NCBI GenBank assembly: GCA_021464245.1
Contig: JADCRB010000043.1
Coordinates: forward strand, 4,892,794-4,956,793
Length of the DNA stretch: 64,000 nt
Source of the DNA: Carallia brachiata
Lineage: Eukaryota; Streptophyta; Magnoliopsida; Malpighiales; Rhizophoraceae
Direction: 5' to 3'
The position numbers and the translations under genes are program-made. Under the pieces are notes generated by a model. That model saw only the letters and a program-made list of their open reading frames with translations, did no database searches and was not told where the DNA came from. Position 1 is the stretch's first letter; every line of letters begins with the position of its first letter. Of the stretch, positions 58,861 through 64,000 are shown one piece after another.

Positions 58861-59836
58861 TCAGTGGAGTTGGGCAGGCTTGCAGTCAGTCATTTTATGT
58901 CTGTAGTCAGTCATTTTATGTCTCTTTAGCAAATCATTGGCATATTTCATTTGATTAATGAAAATGCCACTTTCTAATTGCATAACTTGCGTTCCCAAAA
59001 AGAAAATCATTTTACCTAGATTTGTCATTTCAAACTGATCCTTCATTTGCACTTTGAACTCATCAATCAAGGTTTTGTTGCTCCCAGTAATCAAAATATC
59101 ATCCACATAAATGGATACTATCAACAATTCTTCCTTCTTTAGCATGGTATACAAAGTAGCTTCATTTTGACTTCTTATGAAACCTGATTGCAACTGATAA
59201 GTATCAGTCTTACTGTACTAAGCCTTTGGTGCTTGTTTAAGCCCATAAGGGCCTTCTTCAAAACATAAACTTTGTCCTCAGCTCCATTGACAGTGAATCC
59301 TTCAGGTTGTTCAACAAAGATTTGCTCCTCAAGTGTCCCATTGAGGAAAGTAGACTTGACATCTAATTGATACACTCAGCAACCTTTTATTGCAGACATA
59401 GCAAGTAATAACTTGATGGTGTCATGTCTAGCTACTGGAGCAAATGTTTTAGTATAGCCAATTCCAAACTGTTGAGAGTATCCCTTCACAACAATCTAGC
59501 TTTAAGCTTGTTTATACTGCTATCTAGATTCAGCTTGACTCTATATACCCATTTGAGTCCGATAACTTGTCTTTTGGTTGGCCTGTTCGCTAATTCCCAA
59601 GTCTGATTCTTTTGAATCATTATCATCTCCTTTTTTATTGCTTCATTCAATTTAGGAAAGTGTGAAGCTTCAGCAAAGCTAGCTGGTTCAAGCACTGAGA
59701 CATTTGCTCTTTCATATATCTCAATTAGAGATTTTGTTCCTCTCACTGGATCATCATCAAATTCTGCTATTTGATAAGTTGTTTCCTCCAAAACTGGTAC
59801 ATGTGTATTGGAGCTTGAGCCTGCAATCATCTCCAT
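58861..59836 (-). pseudogene. Copia reverse transcriptase region
   Basis: On the minus strand the pieces appear in order across three broken frames: ELANRPTKRQVIGLKWVYRV (from 59836), YQLDVKSTFLNGTLEEQIF (from 59375) and IYVDDILITGSNKTLIDEF (from 59193). The catalytic aspartates (QLDVK and YVDD) survive, but the frame is interrupted by stops, and KMTDYRHKMTDC marks a small tandem duplication near 58890-58925. Confidence 0.85.
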
Positions 59837-59956
59837 ACTATTTACTTCACTTTTACTCCAATTCTATTATGCAAGTTCATTAAACTTTAAACTTCTGCTC
59901 ACAATAACCATCTTGAACTTCAAATTATACACTCTATAGGCTTTGGATTGCCTACC

Positions 59957-60720
59957 TTACCCAAGAAAGATACTAGTATCAGCCCTTTCATCAAGCTTCT
60001 CTCTCATAGCTTCAGGTACCAGGGTATAACATACACAACCAAACACGCTCAATTGTCCCAATGAAGGCTTCCTTCTAAACCAAGTCTCATAGGCTGTCTT
60101 CCCTTGTAAGGCTTTAGTTGGAAGCCTATTTAAAAGATAACTAGCAGTGTTTACAGCCTCTGCCAAAAAAGGCTTTAGCAAATTCTTTTCAAACATTAGG
60201 TACCTTGCCATTTGCATCAAGGTCCTATTTTTCTTTCACAAACCACATTTTGTTGAGGAGTATATGGGACAGTGAGCTGATGATGTATCCCAAACTTTGC
60301 ACAGAAGTTGTTAGACCTGGAAGCTGTATACTCAAACCCGTTATTTGTCCTTGTGCACCTGATTTCACTGCTAGCTTGCTTCTCTATCCATGCCTTAAAG
60401 TTAAAAAAAAAAACACTTTTGAAACCTCTGATTTGAGCTTCAAGAAGTAAATCTAGCAGAATTTAGTATAATCATCGATGAAAATAATGAAGTACTTACT
60501 CCCATTTAAAGAAGGAGAGCTCATTGGTCCACACACATCACTGTGGATCAACTGCAGCTTCTCTATTGCTCTCCATGCTTGATTTTTGGGAAAGGGCTAT
60601 CTTGACTGCTTTCTCTTTTGACAAACTTCACACACTGAATCATTTTCATATATGACAGGTACATTAAGTGCTAATTCATGCATACTCCTCAGTGAGCTAA
60701 ACTAGAGTGCCCCAACCTTT
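59957..60720 (-). pseudogene. Copia integrase region
   Basis: 60220-59957 reads MARYLMFEKNLLKPFLAEAV, NTASYLLNRLPTKALQG, KTAYETWF and VFGCVCYTLVPEAMREKLD, the integrase C-terminal half that precedes RT in copia. Upstream sequence up to 60720 holds the zinc-binding and core part in disrupted frames. Confidence 0.8.
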
Positions 60721-60724
60721 TATG

Positions 60725-62150
60725 TCACAAAACACTTTTATCAACAACACCAGCATAAGCTATACAGGTAGGCTCATTCCAGTTCACAACAAAACTCTTG
60801 TTCTCATGAGCAGTAGGGTCTAAAATGGTACAAGATTCATCTTTAAATAACAATTCATACTTCTTTTCTAACAATTGACCTACATTTAACAAGCTTTGGT
60901 CAATTTCTAGAACAAACAACATATCAGGAACATGTTTGATACTTGTGGGAATGTCAATAATAACAACACCTTTTCCATTTGCTTGTAAGAATTCTCCATT
61001 CCCAATTCTGAGCTTGGATTGGAAGGATGTGTCCAAGGATTTGAACTTGCTTGCATCAAGAGTCATATGATGGGTACATCCACTATATATGAGCCAATCT
61101 TGAAGATTTCTCTCCACAGTTGCACATGCTGCAACAAACAACATTTCTTCTTCTTGCTTTTTTTTTTGCAACTTGAGCCTACTATGGTGCTGCTTGAGTG
61201 CCCTGAGCACTCTTACAGACCTCAGTCATGTGTCTCATCTTCTTACAGTTATGACATTGAATGTTAGGTCTCCACCAGCAAAACCTTTCTAAATGGCTAG
61301 TCCTTTTACAATGTTTGCAAGGAACATACTTCTTCTTTTGCAAATTCTTTTCCATTTTCTTCTTTCTTTTCTTTATCCTTCTTATCTCCCTAAGTTTTCA
61401 AGCCAAATGGCTTACCCTTCTCTTGGCTTTTGGAACCAAAGCACCTTCCACAATATTTCCCGCTTGTTATACCTCTTAAGGCTCAGTAGCCTGCAATGAG
61501 TTTACTAGCTCAGCAAATGTTAACTTGCTTATGCTTTGAGTCCTCTAAAGAGGATATCTTTGACTTATACTTCTCAAGTAGACAAACCAACACTTTCTCT
61601 ACAATCCTTTGTTCACTCAACTCCTCACCCATCAACTTGATTTGGTTTACAGTCTTCATAAGTCTGTCAGTTAAGTCTTTCACTGATTCAGTATCTTTCA
61701 TCTTCAAAGATTCAAACTACCTTCTCAAGTTAAGGACTTGTATATTTCTTGGTTTATCATTGCCATGATATTCCTCCTTTGGCTTATTCCAAGCTTCTTA
61801 TGCTGTTTCATAGGCCACGATTCTAGTGAAAATCTGCTCTGACACAGCTGATTGAATACTGTTAAGAGCTTTAAATACTTTGGCAACTTCTTCCTTGTGA
61901 TGTCTTATTTGGGCAATAGTGGGGTTTTCAGGTAAAGCCTACACGTGTTCCTCATCTTCAACAACTCTCCCAAGATCATAAACCTTCAAATAGGTCTTCA
62001 TCTTTACAGCCCAAATGGGATAATTCTCACCTATGAACATTGGAGATGTAGTGGCTGGATAATTGCTAGAAACCATACTTATAAACTCGAGTTGGTTGGT
62101 GTTTGGAGTTATGTGTTTACTGCAATGAACTCTCTCTTCCTCTCTCATGT
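60725..62150 (-). pseudogene. Copia gag-protease region
   Basis: The region starts near 62082 with YPATTSPMFIGENYPIWAVK, a typical copia gag N-terminus. ESVKDLTDRLMKTVNQIKLM follows around 61690. Two CCHC knuckles lie near 61220-61330. The protease WLIYSGCTHHM near 61090 has the catalytic Asp replaced by Tyr. Frames are broken by several stops. Confidence 0.82.
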
Positions 62151-62177
62151 AATAAGGCCTCAAAGATGATCTTAAAT

Positions 62178-62189
62178 GCTTTGATACCA
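62178..62189 (-). other. Primer-binding site, initiator tRNA-Met type
   Basis: On the minus strand TGGTATCAAAGC follows the 5' LTR after one base. It differs at one position from TGGTATCAGAGC, the complement of the 3' end of plant initiator tRNA-Met. Confidence 0.85.
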
Positions 62190-62190
62190 C

Positions 62191-62689
62191 TATTATTACA
62201 GCAACATTAAGAATAAAGAGAGAGTTTCCAGAGAGGCAGCAAGAGGAAAGAAGAGAATGGACATTAACTAAGCACTTTTCATTTACAATTTTCTCAAAAT
62301 ATACATGATCTTCATAGCTCATAGGTGTAATTATAGTCTAAGCATAGCGGATAATTATATCTCTTATTTTATCTTGACTGAGCTAAGAAAAGGCAACCAA
62401 ATCAAATCTATGCCAGATCACGTTAAAAAAAAAAAAAACAGTAAGTACATTTAGCATCATTAAACAAGTACATTTATAAAGTAACCAAACCTGTCATCAA
62501 CATGGTTTAGTTTCAACTAAAGCATTACATCCAAACTAAAAGTACATGACCAAAAAAATTCAAATAGCCTTCAACAAATATGCCTTTCTTGCCAAGCATC
62601 TTCATTGTCTCTATACATTCCACAACAACCAAAAAACTAATTCTTCAACTTGATATGGCCTGAACAACAAGGAACCTAATCAACCAACA
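62191..62689 (-). repeat. Copia LTR shared by two elements, 499 bp
   Basis: Begins TATTATTACAG (TG mutated to TA) and ends AACCAACA. On its left it is the 5' LTR of the element above. On its right it is followed, as a 3' LTR would be, by a polypurine-like tract and RNase H sequence of a second copy. Confidence 0.88.
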
Positions 62690-63258
62690 TCTGCCCTTTG
62701 GTGTTCATGCCCATCTTCAATCTCAAATACTCAAACTTGTTTCTTGTTAGAGGCTTGGTCAGTATATTTGCAACCTTCTCCTCAAAGCTACAATGCGTTA
62801 GCTTCACTTCACTTTCTTGCTGATCTTCTCTAATATAGTGATATTTAATCTTAAAGTGCTTGGTCCTCCCATGAAAAACAAGGTTTTTGGATATTGCTAT
62901 TGCTGATTGATTGTCAACTTTAATTTTAGTGGCCTCAAATTGATTATGCTTTAAATCCTACAACATTTTTCTCAACAAGATTGCATGATTCATTGCAACA
63001 AGCAGCAGTAACAGCAATGTATTCTGCTTCTGCAGTAGATTGTGCAATTACATCCTACTTTTTAAAACTCCAAGTGAACATGCTTGATTACAAAGAGAAA
63101 AGATACCCTGAGGTGCTCTTCATGTCATCACTACTTCCAGTCTAATCACTGTCTGAGTACCCAATCAACTTCAAATTTGTATTCCTTTTGAACCAAATAC
63201 CAAACTGAATTGTACCTTTCACATATCTCAGTATTCTTCTTGCAGCATTGTGATGCAT
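62690..63258 (-). mobile_element. Partial second copia copy (3' end of pol)
   Basis: This stretch repeats 58139 to about 58725 with moderate divergence: polypurine region, the spacer CTCAAATACTCAAACTTGTT and the RNase H remnant. Similarity stops at about 63258, where a T-rich junction joins unrelated sequence. The rest of this second element and its other LTR are missing from the window. Confidence 0.85.
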
Positions 63259-64000
63259 TTTTTTTAAATTGATGTACGTCAAATGGTCTTGCAGTTGCAG
63301 CTCTTTTTTGCCCATATTGTGGTGCGTAGTCCATGCATTAATAGTGGAAGTTGGTTTTGTTACTCGATGGTTTCATATATAAAGCCATCAAAAATCAAGT
63401 CAAGCTATGAAACCCTTCGTCATCTAAGAGGCGTGGTAGAAAATCTCGTTTGGGAGAAATTTTGTCCTAAGGAAAGGTGGAAAGTCTGAGTTTGATTACA
63501 TGCTTAAACACGTTTGTCTTTGATGCATATTTTACATTTCAATATGTTGATATACTTCTTTCTCCCTTTTTCTAATATGGGATTCATGTCTCATATTTTT
63601 TGTCATAGAAATTCAAGAGTATTATAGATCAAATTAGATTTTATATTTTATCAATATGAGACATTAACTTTTAACACGCATTTTTAATACCTACTAATTC
63701 TAATTAGCACGTAAAATGAGGAAACTTAAATGAAACAAGCCAAGCTAATATGTAAATGGTCAAACTTGAGCACAGAAAAAAAGGTAAACTAAATTCTGAT
63801 ATCATATTAAAACACTTGGATCTAGAATCCTCCTAAAAGTTTAAACCAGTAAGATGAAAAAACAAAAAATATTATAAGTCACTTCATATCTTTGTATTTT
63901 ATTAATATGAGACGATAATCTTTACACCAACATATGACATCTAGAGCTCTCAACTATTGAAGTCCGCCTTTTGGATACCATAGTTTAGTAAGTAATTGAA
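63259..64000. other. Repeat-like sequence at window end
   Basis: No gene is recognised. Between about 63400 and 63500 and again at 63940-64000 it resembles the dispersed repeat at 52690-53720. The similarity runs off the window. Confidence 0.55.

Larger units (their letters stand above)
57599..62689 (-). mobile_element. Ty1/copia LTR retrotransposon, degenerate
   Basis: The element reads right to left. Its parts are: 5' LTR 62191-62689, primer-binding site 62178-62189, gag (about 61230-62150) with two CCHC knuckles (C-x2-C-x4-H-x4-C near 61220-61330), protease remnant (WLIYSGCTHHM, where the active DSG is YSG), integrase C-terminal part (NTASYLLNRLPT, VFGCVCY), reverse transcriptase (WVYRVK, YQLDVKSTFLNG, YVDDILITG), RNase H remnant (about 58400-58560), polypurine tract and 3' LTR 57599-58138. 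Integrase before RT identifies copia. Stops and frame changes break every domain, so it cannot move by itself. It sits in what was intron sequence of the CRK pseudogene. Confidence 0.9.

Noticed and set aside
57599..63258. Endogenous viral (caulimovirid) sequence
   Set aside because: Integrase precedes reverse transcriptase, and LTRs, primer-binding site and CCHC gag are present, so it is a Ty1/copia retrotransposon.

Overview
The window is nuclear DNA of a flowering plant, most likely a core eudicot. It is AT-rich. Its genes have many GT-AG introns, and they belong to plant families: a LRR/ARM/patatin phospholipase A I, a DUF26 receptor kinase, a GH1 beta-glucosidase, a chloroplast-type RNA pseudouridine synthase and an N6-methyl-AMP deaminase. 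The spaces between genes are filled with MITEs, SINEs, a copia element and LINE debris. I cannot name the species.

Layout. 1-9 kb is gene-poor: microsatellites, a GC-rich retroposed-looking block, hAT-like and foldback MITEs, and a decayed hexose-transporter pseudogene (5.78-6.58 kb). 9.0-11.2 kb holds an RLCK-VII (PBL-like) kinase with two frameshifts. 12.1-12.5 kb holds a small conserved plant protein of unknown function. 15.2-22.4 kb is a 17-exon phospholipase A I gene on the minus strand. 24.3-27.3 kb is the N6-mAMP deaminase (minus), divergent from a nine-exon plastid-type RluA pseudouridine synthase (29.8-33.7 kb, plus). A 12-exon GH1 beta-glucosidase (34.8-38.8 kb, minus) converges on that synthase. 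39-44 kb is repeats: LINE reverse-transcriptase debris inside a 230-bp tandem duplication, and a MULE-type MITE. 44.6-51.3 kb is an intact seven-exon cysteine-rich receptor-like kinase (minus) whose introns have been enlarged by insertions. A degenerate CRK kinase-domain paralogue lies at 55.9-57.2 kb in the same orientation. 57.6-63.3 kb is a Ty1/copia element followed by part of a second one that shares its LTR.

The genes show no operon-like or pathway grouping. Their order looks like ordinary plant gene neighbourhoods plus transposon insertion. The exception is the CRK pair, a local duplication. Because the pseudogene copy preserves intron sequence, it serves as an empty-site control for insertions in the live copy.

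I did not find a new defence or biosynthetic system. The most informative observations are: a pair of mutually compensating single-base frameshifts that rewrites 19 codons of the phospholipase A I patatin region without breaking the reading frame; the LTR-internal-LTR-internal arrangement of the copia elements; two SINEs of different families and two members of one MULE-MITE family, all with perfect target-site duplications; and a RING-H2 gene fragment carried inside a CRK intron. All family assignments come from reading the sequence. No database search was run.
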